From NCBI RefSeq assembly GCF_000518265.1, contig NZ_JADG01000018.1, positions 121,052-185,051 on the forward strand: a stretch of DNA of 64,000 nt, in the 5' to 3' direction. Under the pieces are notes generated by a model. It saw only the letters and a list, made by a program, of their open reading frames with translations, was not told where the DNA came from and did not search any database. The stretch is from Actinomadura oligospora ATCC 43269 (lineage in GTDB: Bacteria > Actinomycetota > Actinomycetes > Streptosporangiales > Streptosporangiaceae). A program made the position numbers and the translations under genes. Shown in pieces: positions 48,520 to 59,164 of the stretch (position 1 is its first letter; every line of letters begins with the position of its first letter).

Positions 48520-49050
48520 TCACCGAGGGACACGAATGGCGTTGCGGACGCGCAGCGCAAGGACGGCGGTGATCGCGCCGATGGCGAGCCCGGCCGAGTT
48601 GTAGACCATGTCACCCGGGTCGCATTCACGCCCGGGATCGAGCGTTTGTAGGAACTCCACAACGACGAACGTCAGCGACAAGAACGCGGGTGCCGCGACT
48701 GCACGCCTGGTGGCAACAACGGAAAGTGCTCCGGACGGCCCCCACAGCGCGACGTTCATGACGTCCTCCAGGCCACGGTCGCCGAACGTGCGTACCGACC
48801 AGGCGGCATGGGCGACCGGATGCGACATGCACATCGACAGCCGCTCCCCGACACCCGGCTCCACCGTCATGGGGACGGTCATGGCGAGGATCAGGCACGT
48901 CCACAACAGCAGGGCGAGCGTTGCCGGTGGAGCCCAGCCGTACCGGCGGACGAGCGGACGCCACGCGCCGACCGCGCCGAGGGCGAGGACCGTCCAGAGC
49001 GTCAGCGCGCGGACGGCCTCGATCGGGATGTGATGCGGCGGATGCGGCAC
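48520..49050 (-). CDS. VanZ-like membrane protein
   Basis: A 176-residue membrane protein with five to six hydrophobic segments (e.g. TLWTVLALGAVGAW, TLALLLWTCLILAMTVPM, AAPAFLSLTFVVVEFLQTL, GDMVYNSAGLAIGAITAVLAL). The signature E-x-x-Q-x(7-8)-R-x(3)-D-x-D/G-x-x-x-N-x-x-G of VanZ proteins is visible (EFLQTLDPGRECDPGDMVYNSAG). VanZ homologues affect low-level glycopeptide tolerance and membrane traffic, but most have no known role. GTG 49050 is the start. It lies 74 nt upstream of glgP on the same strand and may be co-transcribed; its promoter would be divergent from glgE. Confidence 0.8.
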   Translation of the reverse strand: MPHPPHHIPIEAVRALTLWTVLALGAVGAWRPLVRRYGWAPPATLALLLWTCLILAMTVPMTVEPGVGERLSMCMSHPVAHAAWSVRTFGDRGLEDVMNVALWGPSGALSVVATRRAVAAPAFLSLTFVVVEFLQTLDPGRECDPGDMVYNSAGLAIGAITAVLALRVRNAIRVPR

Positions 49051-49213
49051 ACCTGGGACGACGAGCCGCGCGGTGCGGGAGTTCGCGCGCGTCCGACCCC
49101 GGCCAGCGAGAGGTAGCCGGAATGTAGCGAAAAGTCACGAGCCCCTGCGGCGGCATCCGGCCGATCGCGGGCATGGACGGTTTTGGTCAACGCGAACGGG
49201 TAGGGGATGCCGC

Positions 49214-51222
49214 ATGCGAGTCGAGTCCGGAACGTCCTCGATGCACGAAATGATGACGATCGGGCGGATTCCGATACTCGACATCGCGCCGCTGGTGGGC
49301 GGCGGACGCTGGCCCGCCAAGGCCGTCGAAGGCGAATCGGTCGAGGTCAGCGCGACGGTGTTCCGTGAGGGCCACGAGATGCTCGGCTGCGCCGTCGCCC
49401 TACGCGCACCCGACGGGGAGACGGTTCAATCCGCGCGCATGCACGAGGTCGGCCAAGGGCTGGACAGGTATGCGGCCGAGGTGACACCCGCGTCCGAGGG
49501 CCTCTGGCACTACCGCGTCGAAGCGTGGGGCGATCCCATCGCGCACTGGCGGCACGACGCCGAGATCAAGATTCCGCGTGGGCAGGACGTAGAACTCATG
49601 TTCCGCGAAGGCGCGAAGTTGTTCGCCCGTGCCTCCAAGCAGGTGCCCGAGGCGGCGCGTCCCATCCTCATGCGCGTGGTGGCGACTCTCAAGGACCGCA
49701 CGATTCCCCAAGGCGAGCGCCTGGACGCGGCAGCGGCATCGGACGTCCTCGAGATCGAGGAACGCCACCCGCTACGCGACCTGCTGACGACGACCGAGTG
49801 GTTGCCCCTGGCCGTCCATCGCGAGCGCGCGCTGTTCGGAGCCTGGTACGAGTTCTTCCCACGTTCCGAAGGCGCGTCGTACGACCCCATGGGACGGCGT
49901 GGGCCGATGTCGGGAACGTTCCGGACCGCCATGAAGCGCCTGCCTGCCATCACCGAGATGGGCTTCGACGTGGTGTACCTCCCGCCCATCCACCCCATCG
50001 GCAGGACGTTCCGCAAAGGGCCCAACAACACCCTGGAGGCGGGTCCGTACGATCCGGGCTCTCCCTGGGCGATCGGCTCCGAAGAGGGCGGACACGACGC
50101 CGTCCACCCGGATCTGGGCACGCTGGAGGACTTCCGCGCCTTCGTTGACTATGCGCGTGGCCTCGGCCTGGAGGTCGCGCTCGATCTGGCGTTGCAGTGC
50201 GCTCCGGACCATCCCTGGGTGACCGAGCATCCGGAATGGTTCACCACGCGCGCGGACGGGACGATCGCCTACGCCGAGAACCCGCCCAAGAAGTACCAGG
50301 ACATCTACCCGCTCAACTTCGACAACGACCCCGAGGGCATCCACGCCGAGGTGCTCCGCGTCGTCCGGCACTGGATGTCCCAGGGCGTGCGCATCTTCCG
50401 CGTGGACAACCCGCACACCAAGCCCGTTCCGTTCTGGGAACGGCTGCTGGCCGACGTCGCCGCCACCGATCCGGACGTGCTGTTCCTGGCGGAGGCGTTC
50501 ACACGTCCGGCGATGATGCACACGCTGGCGAAGGTGGGATTCCACCAGTCGTACACGTACTTCACCTGGAAGAACTCCCAGGAGGAGCTGCAGGAGTACT
50601 TCCAGGAGCTCGCGGGTGACGCGGCGGGCTATATGCGCCCCAACGTCTTTGTGAACACCCCCGACATCCTCAACGAGTACCTCGTCCACGGCGGCCGTCC
50701 GGCGTTCGAGATCCGGGCCGTCCTGGCGGCCCTGCTCGCGCCCGCGTGGGGGGTCTACTCCGGTTACGAACTCATCGAGAACGTTCCCGTCCGTCCCGGC
50801 AGTGAGGAGTACCGCGACTCGGAGAAGTACCAGTTCCGTCCGCGCGACTGGGAGGCGGCCGAGAGCGAGGGGCGGAGCATCGCGCCGCTGATCTCGAGGC
50901 TCAACGCCTTCCGGCGCGCCCATCCCGCCCTGCACCGACTCCGAAATCTCCGCTTCCACCACGTGGACATGCCCGAGCTCATCGCGTTCTCCAAGGCGCT
51001 GCAGGACGACGTCGTGCTGGCCGTGGTGAACCTCAACCCGCACATGGTCCGTGAGGCGACCGTCCACCTGGACCTGCCCGCGCTGGGACTGCGCGCGGAC
51101 GAGGAGTTCGTCGTGACCGACGAGCTGTCCGGCGAGTCCTACACGTGGCGGCAGGCCAACTACGTGCGGCTCGACCCTCACGTTCGACCGGCTCACATCT
51201 TCACCCTCCGGAGAGGCCAGAG

Positions 51223-51226
<4 letters not shown>
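49214..51226 (+). CDS. glgE: Alpha-1,4-glucan:maltose-1-phosphate maltosyltransferase
   Basis: Transfers maltosyl units from maltose-1-phosphate to the end of alpha-1,4-glucan (GH13_3). The 670-residue protein matches Streptomyces/Mycobacterium GlgE in length. Nucleophile Asp398 lies in RIFRVDNPHTKPVPFWE and acid/base Glu427 in FLAEAFTRP; GYELIENV and the dimer-forming N-terminal domain are also present. ATG 49214 (MRVESGTSS) is chosen because GGGGA lies about 7 nt upstream and the preceding frame is Arg-rich non-homologous sequence. First gene of glgE-treS-mak; treS begins inside its stop codon. Confidence 0.96.
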
Positions 51227-53127
<1,901 letters not shown>

Positions 53128-53128
53128 C

Positions 53129-54607
53129 GTGTGGCCCTCCGTCCCGTCCTTGGTCGACCTCCTCGCCGAGTGGCTCCCCGCCCAACGCTGGTTCGCGGGC
53201 AAGGACCGTCCGATCCGCGAGATCAGCATCGGGACGGCGACCGCGCTGCTCCCGGGAGATCCAGGCCTGCACCATCTCGTCCTGGACGTCCGGCAGGACG
53301 GAGCGGCTGAGCGGTACCAGCAGTACCAGCTCCTGCTCGGGCTCCGGCGGAGCCTCCCGGAGCAGATGCGCCCGGCGGAGGTCGGATGGCTCGCCCTGGA
53401 CGCGGGCACACGAGGCGGAACCGGTGCCTACAAGGACGCCGCCCACGCCTTCGACGCCGTCCACGACCCGGAACTGGCGCGCTGCCTGCTGACCCACATG
53501 GCCGACGAGACCGTCATTGGGCCGCTCCGCTTCCGACACGTTCCGGGGGCCGAGCTGAACACCGGCCTCGTGCCTGCGGTGAGCACAGCCGAGCAGAGCA
53601 ACACCTCGCTCATCTTCGGGGACGAGTACATCTGCAAGCTGTTCCGGAAGCTCTCCCCTGGCATGAACCTCGACCTTGAGGTGAACCTGGCGCTGACCAA
53701 GCTCGGCTGTGCCTACGTCCCGGGCGTGTACGGGTGGGTGGAGCTGAAAGCGGGCGGCCAGGACGTCACGACGCTGGCGCTCTTGTCGGAGTACCTGCGC
53801 ACGGGAACGGACGGCTGGAAACTCGCCGTCACCAGCGTCCGCGACTGGTTCACGCAGCCGCAGCAGCGGGAGGGCGTGAGCGCAGTTGACGGCGTGGACG
53901 CGGTTGGCGAGCGGGGCGCAGGGGCGGGCTCCGCAGGCGGCGACTTCGCGGCGGAGGCCGAGCGGCTGGGAGAAGCGACGGCAAGCGTCCACAGAGACCT
54001 CGCCAAGGCGTTCGGCCGTTCCGAACTGCCTCCGGATCGCGTGCGCGCGATGGCCGCCCGGATGCGTGACCAGTTGGAGCGGGTGCGCGCGACCGTCCCG
54101 GAGATCGAGCCCTACGCGAAGGTGATCGGCACGGCGTTCGCGTCACTGGGCAGGTGGAAACGCCCGCTGCCGGTTCAGCGCGTCCACGGGGACTACCACC
54201 TGGGCCAGGTGATGCGCACTGACACCGGCTGGGTGCTGCTGGACTTCGAGGGCGAACCGGCAAGGAGCGCAGAGGAGCGCCGGGAGCCGTCGCATCCGCT
54301 GCGGGACGTGGCGGGCATGTTGCGTTCGTTCGAGTACGCCGCCAGGTTCCTGCACACGGCTGGGCCGCACACGCCGCCCGAAGCGGAACAGGTCCTCGAG
54401 CGCCGCGCGCGTGCGTGGGTGGCACGCAACCGGGCGGCGTTCTGCCGTGGCTACGCGTCGGCGGGAGGCCCGGATCCCGCCGGGCACGAGATGCTGCTGC
54501 GGGCGCTGGAGTTCGACAAGGCTGTCTACGAAGTGCGTTACGAAGCCGCCAATCGCCCCGCGTGGCTTCCCGTCCCCCTGAGATCACTCGCACATCTCAC
54601 GGAATGA
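53129..54607 (+). CDS. mak: Maltokinase
   Basis: Phosphorylates maltose to maltose-1-phosphate using ATP, supplying GlgE. The 492-residue protein has the maltokinase N-terminal cap (LLAEWLPAQRWFAGKDRPI), STAEQSNTSLIFGDEYICKLFRKL, and the aminoglycoside-phosphotransferase-like active site HGDYHLGQVM (Asp355) with LLDFEGEP about 18 residues on. An Ala/Gly/Glu-rich insertion (EGVSAVDGVDAVGERGAGAGSAGGDFAAEAE, ~249-279) interrupts the protein. GTG 53129 starts 1 nt after the treS stop, with GAGGTGA upstream. Last gene of the glgE-treS-mak unit; glgB does not follow. Confidence 0.94.
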   Translation: MWPSVPSLVDLLAEWLPAQRWFAGKDRPIREISIGTATALLPGDPGLHHLVLDVRQDGAAERYQQYQLLLGLRRSLPEQMRPAEVGWLALDAGTRGGTGAYKDAAHAFDAVHDPELARCLLTHMADETVIGPLRFRHVPGAELNTGLVPAVSTAEQSNTSLIFGDEYICKLFRKLSPGMNLDLEVNLALTKLGCAYVPGVYGWVELKAGGQDVTTLALLSEYLRTGTDGWKLAVTSVRDWFTQPQQREGVSAVDGVDAVGERGAGAGSAGGDFAAEAERLGEATASVHRDLAKAFGRSELPPDRVRAMAARMRDQLERVRATVPEIEPYAKVIGTAFASLGRWKRPLPVQRVHGDYHLGQVMRTDTGWVLLDFEGEPARSAEERREPSHPLRDVAGMLRSFEYAARFLHTAGPHTPPEAEQVLERRARAWVARNRAAFCRGYASAGGPDPAGHEMLLRALEFDKAVYEVRYEAANRPAWLPVPLRSLAHLTE

Positions 54608-54964
54608 TCTCCCAGACTGTTCACAGATTTCTCCCAGGCCATTCCTGGAATCGGCGTGGACATCCGGGAAGGGGAGACATTCCGGTGCCGAATGAGCATG
54701 GAACGGCATTCCTTGCGATCTTCATTGACTCGTCACACTGATCGCAATGGCCACATCCGGCCAGGTCACATGTGCTGGTACGGCGGTTTTAAGGACATTT
54801 GTCCGGCGCAGCAATCCGTGATGATGCCCTTACCTGCCGGAGCCGTACCAGGTGCGTAGGCGTTCCTGCGCAACTTAAACGAGTGCTCGGGCGGATCCTC
54901 CAAACATGATGGGCGCACCTGGCATCTAAACGGGTCAGGACGTCAACTACTTACGGGGTCTCCC
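54608..54964. other. 357-bp lower-GC leader of the polysaccharide operon
   Basis: Clearly less GC-rich than its surroundings and rich in short inverted repeats (CAGG-CCATT-CCTG near 54637; GGAAC-GGCATTCC near 54700). It contains a TTGACT hexamer at 54725-54730, but no well-spaced -10 that I can defend, and the structured element at 54775-54851. No open frame of interest. It should hold the promoter and 5' leader of the seven-gene operon. Confidence 0.6.
54775..54851 (+). ncRNA. Candidate structured 5'-leader RNA
   Basis: CTGGTACGGC (54775-54784) is the exact complement of GCCGTACCAG (54842-54851), closing a 77-nt domain. Inside, GGAC-ATTT-GTCC (54793-54804) and CCGGC (54803-54807)/GCCGG (54836-54840) share bases 54803-54804 and so exclude each other, as in a two-state switch. 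It ends about 113 nt before the first gene of the operon. It does not match a riboswitch consensus I know. Confidence 0.35.
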
Positions 54965-55951
54965 ATGTCATCCTCCAATCACACGGCCCACGCCGGCGGC
55001 GTGCCGAGAACGGCCGCCGGAGCCCATAGCGACAACCTCGTGAACCTCACCGACCACGGCCGCCGATGGCGCACCGTCACGGCCGTCGTCCCCACGCTCA
55101 ACGAGCGTGAGAACCTCGAATGGCTCCTCCCCCGCCTGTACGCGAACGAGGAGCTGGACGAGATCGTCATCGTCGACGGCGAGTCCACCGACGGCACGCG
55201 CGAGCTCGCCGCCGCGTACGCGCAGGACTCGCTCGTCCCCGGGCCGCACCCCGTCGTCCGCGTCATCTCGCAGCCGCCCCGGGGGAAGGGAGCCGCGATG
55301 CGCGAGGGGCTCGCGGCAGCCACCTGCGACATGATCATCATGCTGGACGCCGACGGCAGCATGGACCCCGAGGAGTTCTCCGCGTTCCTCGCCCTGCTCC
55401 GCCGCGGCTACCAGTTCGTCAAGGGCACGCGCTATGGCTGCGGGGGCGGCTCGGACGACCTGACCGGGCTCCGCCGCCATGGCAACCGCGCCCTCACCTG
55501 GCTCGCCAACCGGCTCTACCGCCAGAACTGGACCGACCTGTGCTACGGCTACGTCGCGCTGCACCGCGACGCGGTCGAGCCGCTGCGGCTGCGTTCGACC
55601 GGTTTCGAGATCGAGACCGAGATGTGCGTCAACGCCGTGCGGGCGGGCCTGCGCATCGCGGAGATCGCCAGCCACGAGACCGAGCGCCGGTTCGGGGTGT
55701 CCAACCTCAACACCTGGCGTGACGGCTGGCGCGTGCTGCGCACGATGGTCCGGCTCCGGTTCGCTGGTCCGCTCGCTTCTGAGGACGCGGGCGCGGGCGC
55801 GCCGCTGCCCGCGGCCGAGCACCTGTGCCCCGGAGCGCTCACCGCGTCCGTCCCTGCGGGCGCGTCCTCGTCGGCGTCCGTGGAGGACGCGCCCGACCGC
55901 CTCCGGCTGTCCTGGCGGGCCGCCGCGCTGAGCCGGACGGGGACCGAGTGA
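54965..55951 (+). CDS. GT2 glycosyltransferase (dolichol-phosphate-mannose-synthase-like)
   Basis: A 328-residue family-2 glycosyltransferase. VTAVVPTLNERENLEWLLPRL, VIVDGESTDGTRELA, PRGKGAAMREGL and the metal-binding D128-A-D130 (MLDADGSMDP) define a GT-A fold of the polyprenyl-phosphate-sugar synthase type. The C-terminal GFEIETEMCVNAVRAGLRIAEIASHETERRFGVSNL is typical of that group, but no membrane helices follow; instead there is a Ser/Ala-rich tail. Probably charges a lipid carrier with a sugar at the start of the pathway. First gene of the operon; its stop overlaps the next start (GTGA). Confidence 0.9.
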   Translation: MSSSNHTAHAGGVPRTAAGAHSDNLVNLTDHGRRWRTVTAVVPTLNERENLEWLLPRLYANEELDEIVIVDGESTDGTRELAAAYAQDSLVPGPHPVVRVISQPPRGKGAAMREGLAAATCDMIIMLDADGSMDPEEFSAFLALLRRGYQFVKGTRYGCGGGSDDLTGLRRHGNRALTWLANRLYRQNWTDLCYGYVALHRDAVEPLRLRSTGFEIETEMCVNAVRAGLRIAEIASHETERRFGVSNLNTWRDGWRVLRTMVRLRFAGPLASEDAGAGAPLPAAEHLCPGALTASVPAGASSSASVEDAPDRLRLSWRAAALSRTGTE

Positions 55952-57036
55952 GGATCTCCGTCGTCCGCCCGTCCGATCTCGGCGCCACCGAGATCGGACG
56001 GTGGCGCGCGCTCCAGTCGTCCGATCCCGACCTGGCCAACCCCTTCCTCGCGCCTGAGTTCACCCTCGGCGTCGGCCGGTTCCGCCGCGAGGGGCCCGGC
56101 CGGACGAACGTCCTGGTGGCCGTCGTCGAGGACGCCGGGGAGATCGTGGCCTTCTTCCCGTTCGAGCGCGGCCCCCTGGGAATCGGACATCCGGTCGGGT
56201 TCGGGCTCACCGACCTTCAGGGCCTGATCGCACCGCCCGGCCTCGCGCTCAACGCGCGCGCCTTGCTGCGCGCGTGCGGCCTCGCGGTGTGGGACTTCGA
56301 CCACCTGCTGGCCGCACAGCGCACCTTCGCGGCGCACCACACCGTCCGCCGCAGCGAACCCGTCATGGACCTCGGCGCCGGGTTCGCCGCCTTCGAAGAG
56401 GAGATGCGGCGGGCCGCGCCCAAGACGCACAAGACGATCCGCTACAAGGAACGCAAGCTCGGCCGGGAGGTCGGTGACGTCCGCTACGTGTTCGCCTCGG
56501 ACGACCCCGAAGACCTGCGGCGCCTCATGGACTGGAAGTCCGACCAGTACAACCGGACGGGCCGCACCGACCGCTTCGCGCGCGCGTGGATCGTCGCCTT
56601 GGTGGAGCACTTCCACCGCACCGGTTTCGGGGTGCTGAGCGTCCTGTGGGCAGGGGACGAACCCGTCTCGGCGCACTTCGGGCTGCGCAACGAGGGCGTC
56701 ATGGCGGGCTGGTTCCCCGCCTACGACACCCGCTTCGGCAAGTACTCGCCCGGCATGATCGGCCACCTGCGCCTGGCCGAGGGCTGCCCCCTGAACGGCA
56801 TCTCCGAAATCGCGATGGGCCGCGGCGGCAAGGAGTTCAAGGAAGGCTTCAAGAGCCGCGAGATGCCGATCGCCGAAGGACGCGTCGCGCGCAGCAGCGC
56901 GGGCGCGGGCGTGCACTGGATGCGCACCACACCGCTGAACAAGGCGCGTGGGGCCGTCCTCGACAACCCGACTCTGTACAAGCGGGCCGACCGTGTTCTC
57001 AAGACGTACGCCAAGTTGAGGGGCCGTAGCCGATGA
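55948..57036 (+). CDS. GNAT-fold acyltransferase (CelD/BcsL or FemAB-like)
   Basis: A 362-residue protein with the double-GNAT pattern of the CelD/BcsL family: N-terminal NPFLAPEFTLGVGRFR and VLVAVVEDAGEIVAFFPFERG, then KTHKTIRYKERKLGREVGDVRYVFASDD, YNRTGRTDRFARAWIVALVEHFHRTGFGVLSVLWAGDEPVSAHFGLR and YDTRFGKYSPGM. Such enzymes acylate sugars or amino groups during exopolysaccharide synthesis (family knowledge). GTG 55948 overlaps the preceding TGA. Expected to modify the glycan built by the flanking glycosyltransferases. Confidence 0.85.
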   Translation: MRISVVRPSDLGATEIGRWRALQSSDPDLANPFLAPEFTLGVGRFRREGPGRTNVLVAVVEDAGEIVAFFPFERGPLGIGHPVGFGLTDLQGLIAPPGLALNARALLRACGLAVWDFDHLLAAQRTFAAHHTVRRSEPVMDLGAGFAAFEEEMRRAAPKTHKTIRYKERKLGREVGDVRYVFASDDPEDLRRLMDWKSDQYNRTGRTDRFARAWIVALVEHFHRTGFGVLSVLWAGDEPVSAHFGLRNEGVMAGWFPAYDTRFGKYSPGMIGHLRLAEGCPLNGISEIAMGRGGKEFKEGFKSREMPIAEGRVARSSAGAGVHWMRTTPLNKARGAVLDNPTLYKRADRVLKTYAKLRGRSR

Positions 57037-58133
57037 CCACTCCCCTCCCGGGCGAGCCCCCTAGGGAACCGCTCAAGAAGAAGCCGCCGGTCGAACCTCT
57101 CAAGGTCCAGCCCCGCATCTCTGTGGTGATCTGCGCGTACACCGAGCAGCGCTGGGACGACGTGCACGCGGCCGTCGCCTCCGTACGCGCGCAGGAGTAC
57201 GCACCCGAGGAGATCGTCCTCGTCATCGACCACAACCCGGCGCTGTACGAACGGCTCAAGGCGTCCCTGCCGGACGTGCGTGTCGTGGAGAACCGCGAGG
57301 AGCGCGGCCTGTCGGGAGGGAAGAACACCGGTGTCGCGGTCGCGAACGGTGATGTCGTGGCGTTCCTGGACGACGACGCCGTGGCCGCCCCCGGGTGGCT
57401 GCGCGCCTTCTCCCGACACTATGCGGACCCCTACGTCGCGGGCGTGGGCGGGATGACGCTGCCCATGTGGCCGGGGTCCACGCCGTCGTCCGAACTTGTG
57501 GCCGCGCCTGTGCCGACGTCCACTGGAACGCGTCCCCGCTGGTTCCCTGAGGAATTCGACTGGACGGTGGGTTGCACCTACCGCGGCCTAGAGGCAGGCC
57601 CCGTACGCAACCTCATGGGCGGGAACGCCTCCTTCAGGCGCGAGATGTTCCCCATCGCCGGTGGCTTCAGCACAGGGATAGGACGCGGTATCCACAGAAG
57701 GCCGTTCGGTTGTGAGGAGACCGAATTCTGCATCAGGCTGAGACAACGAAGCCCTGAGTCCGAACTGCTGCTCGACGACGAAGCGATCATCTGGCACCGC
57801 GTCCCGCCCGAACGCGCCCGATTCCCCTACTTCCGCGAACGCTGCTACGCCGAAGGACTGTCGAAGGCCCAGGTCACCCGCAGTGTCGGCACGCAGGACG
57901 GCCTCGCCAGCGAGCGCGCCCACGCGCTCCGCACCCTTCCCCAAGGCGTCCTGCGCGGCCTCGGCGACACCTGCCGCGGTGACCTCTCCGGGCTCGGCCG
58001 CGCGTCCGCCATCACGGTCGGGCTCGCGTGGACGGCCTGGGGCTACGCCGTCGGCAGGTACGCCGAACGACGCACGCCGCACGCCGCCCCCGGCGCGGCC
58101 GCCCGTCCCAACGGGGAGGAAACCGTCCAGTGA
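57033..58133 (+). CDS. GT2 glycosyltransferase
   Basis: A 366-residue GT-A-fold enzyme: ISVVICAYTEQRWDDVHAAVASVRAQEYAPEEIVLVIDHNPALYERL, SGGKNTGVAVANGDVVAFLDDDAVAAPGWL (DDD metal site, ~112-114), GGNASFRREMF and FGCEETEFCIRLRQRSPESELLLDDEAIIWHRV (catalytic ED-like EE). It has a Lys/Pro-rich N-terminus and one weak C-terminal hydrophobic segment (ASAITVGLAWTAWGYAVG) that may anchor it. ATG 57033 overlaps the previous TGA (ATGA). Probably adds a main-chain sugar. Confidence 0.9.
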   Translation: MTTPLPGEPPREPLKKKPPVEPLKVQPRISVVICAYTEQRWDDVHAAVASVRAQEYAPEEIVLVIDHNPALYERLKASLPDVRVVENREERGLSGGKNTGVAVANGDVVAFLDDDAVAAPGWLRAFSRHYADPYVAGVGGMTLPMWPGSTPSSELVAAPVPTSTGTRPRWFPEEFDWTVGCTYRGLEAGPVRNLMGGNASFRREMFPIAGGFSTGIGRGIHRRPFGCEETEFCIRLRQRSPESELLLDDEAIIWHRVPPERARFPYFRERCYAEGLSKAQVTRSVGTQDGLASERAHALRTLPQGVLRGLGDTCRGDLSGLGRASAITVGLAWTAWGYAVGRYAERRTPHAAPGAAARPNGEETVQ

Positions 58134-59164
58134 CCGCCGACCAGCCCGACAACCGACCCACCGACCGGCCCGCCGACCGGCCCAATGACCAGACCAACGA
58201 CCGGTCCGCCGACCCTCAGGCTGACCGCCCCGACGACCGACCCAACGACCAGGCCGATGACCAGCGCGCCGTTGCGATCCTGATGTACCACTCGGTCACT
58301 GACCGCCCGACGCCCGAGACCCGCGGGCTCTCGGTGCCGGTCGCCGCGTTCGCCGACCAGATGGCGCACCTTGCCGCCGAGGGCTTCACCCCGCTCCCCT
58401 TCTCCGCCCTCGGCTCCGCCGCTCACTCGCGCGCGCGGCGGCCGGTGGTCATCACGTTCGACGACGGGTACGCCGACTTCCACGAGAACGCGCTGCCGAT
58501 CCTGGAGCGGCACGGGTTCGCGGCGACGGTGTTCGTGACCACCGGGTGGCTCGCGGACGCAGGGGCCGACGCCGCCGGACGTCCCCTCGACCGCATGCTC
58601 TCGTGGGCGCAGGCCGCCGAGGCCGCCGCGCACGGCATCGAGATCGGCGGGCACAGCCACAGTCATCCGCAGCTCGACCAGCTCGACGACCACGCGCTGC
58701 GCGAGGAGCTCGTCCGCAGCCGTGACCTGCTGGAAGAGCGCCTCGGCGCGCCGGTCCGGACGATGGCCTATCCGTTCGGCTACTCCAGCGCGCGCGTGCG
58801 TCGGATGGTGCGCGCGGTGGGGTACGACACGGCGTGCGCGGTCGCCAACCGGATGGCGGCCGGGGCGGCCGACCCGCTCGCCGTCCCCCGGCTGACCGTC
58901 CGCGCGACGACCCGGCCCCGTACGTTCGCCCGCGTCGTCGAGGGGAGGGACATCCCCCTGATCTTCCTCAAGGACCACGCCCTCACCCGCGCCTACGCCG
59001 TCGTCCGCCGCACCCGCTACGCCCTCCGCCGAGCCACCGCCCCGCACCACGCCCTCACCTCACCCCGCCCCTCCGACCCCCACCGCGTCCCAGCCCCACG
59101 CCGCGGAAACACCCCTCACCCCGACGAGGCCCCCGCGTCAGAAAGCCGGGAGACACGGCCGTGA
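58130..59164 (+). CDS. Polysaccharide deacetylase (NodB/CE4)
   Basis: A 344-residue protein. Residues 1-~45 are a repetitive Asp/Arg/Pro/Asn segment (DRPADRPNDQ-type units). The NodB domain follows: AILMYHSVTD, VVITFDDGYADFHENALPIL (metal Asp-Asp at ~110), GHSHSHPQLDQLDD (metal His pair), and MAYPFGYSSARVRRMV. These match de-N-acetylases of poly-N-acetylglucosamine, chitin oligomers or peptidoglycan. There is no signal peptide, so it may act inside or on a lipid-linked intermediate. GTG 58130 overlaps the preceding TGA, with GGGGAGG upstream. The C-terminus is Arg/Pro/His-rich. Confidence 0.9.
   Translation: MTADQPDNRPTDRPADRPNDQTNDRSADPQADRPDDRPNDQADDQRAVAILMYHSVTDRPTPETRGLSVPVAAFADQMAHLAAEGFTPLPFSALGSAAHSRARRPVVITFDDGYADFHENALPILERHGFAATVFVTTGWLADAGADAAGRPLDRMLSWAQAAEAAAHGIEIGGHSHSHPQLDQLDDHALREELVRSRDLLEERLGAPVRTMAYPFGYSSARVRRMVRAVGYDTACAVANRMAAGAADPLAVPRLTVRATTRPRTFARVVEGRDIPLIFLKDHALTRAYAVVRRTRYALRRATAPHHALTSPRPSDPHRVPAPRRGNTPHPDEAPASESRETRP

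Noticed and set aside
54775..54851. ydaO (c-di-AMP) or GEMM (c-di-GMP) riboswitch
   Set aside because: The conserved core sequences of those classes are not present; only the stem architecture suggests a structured RNA.
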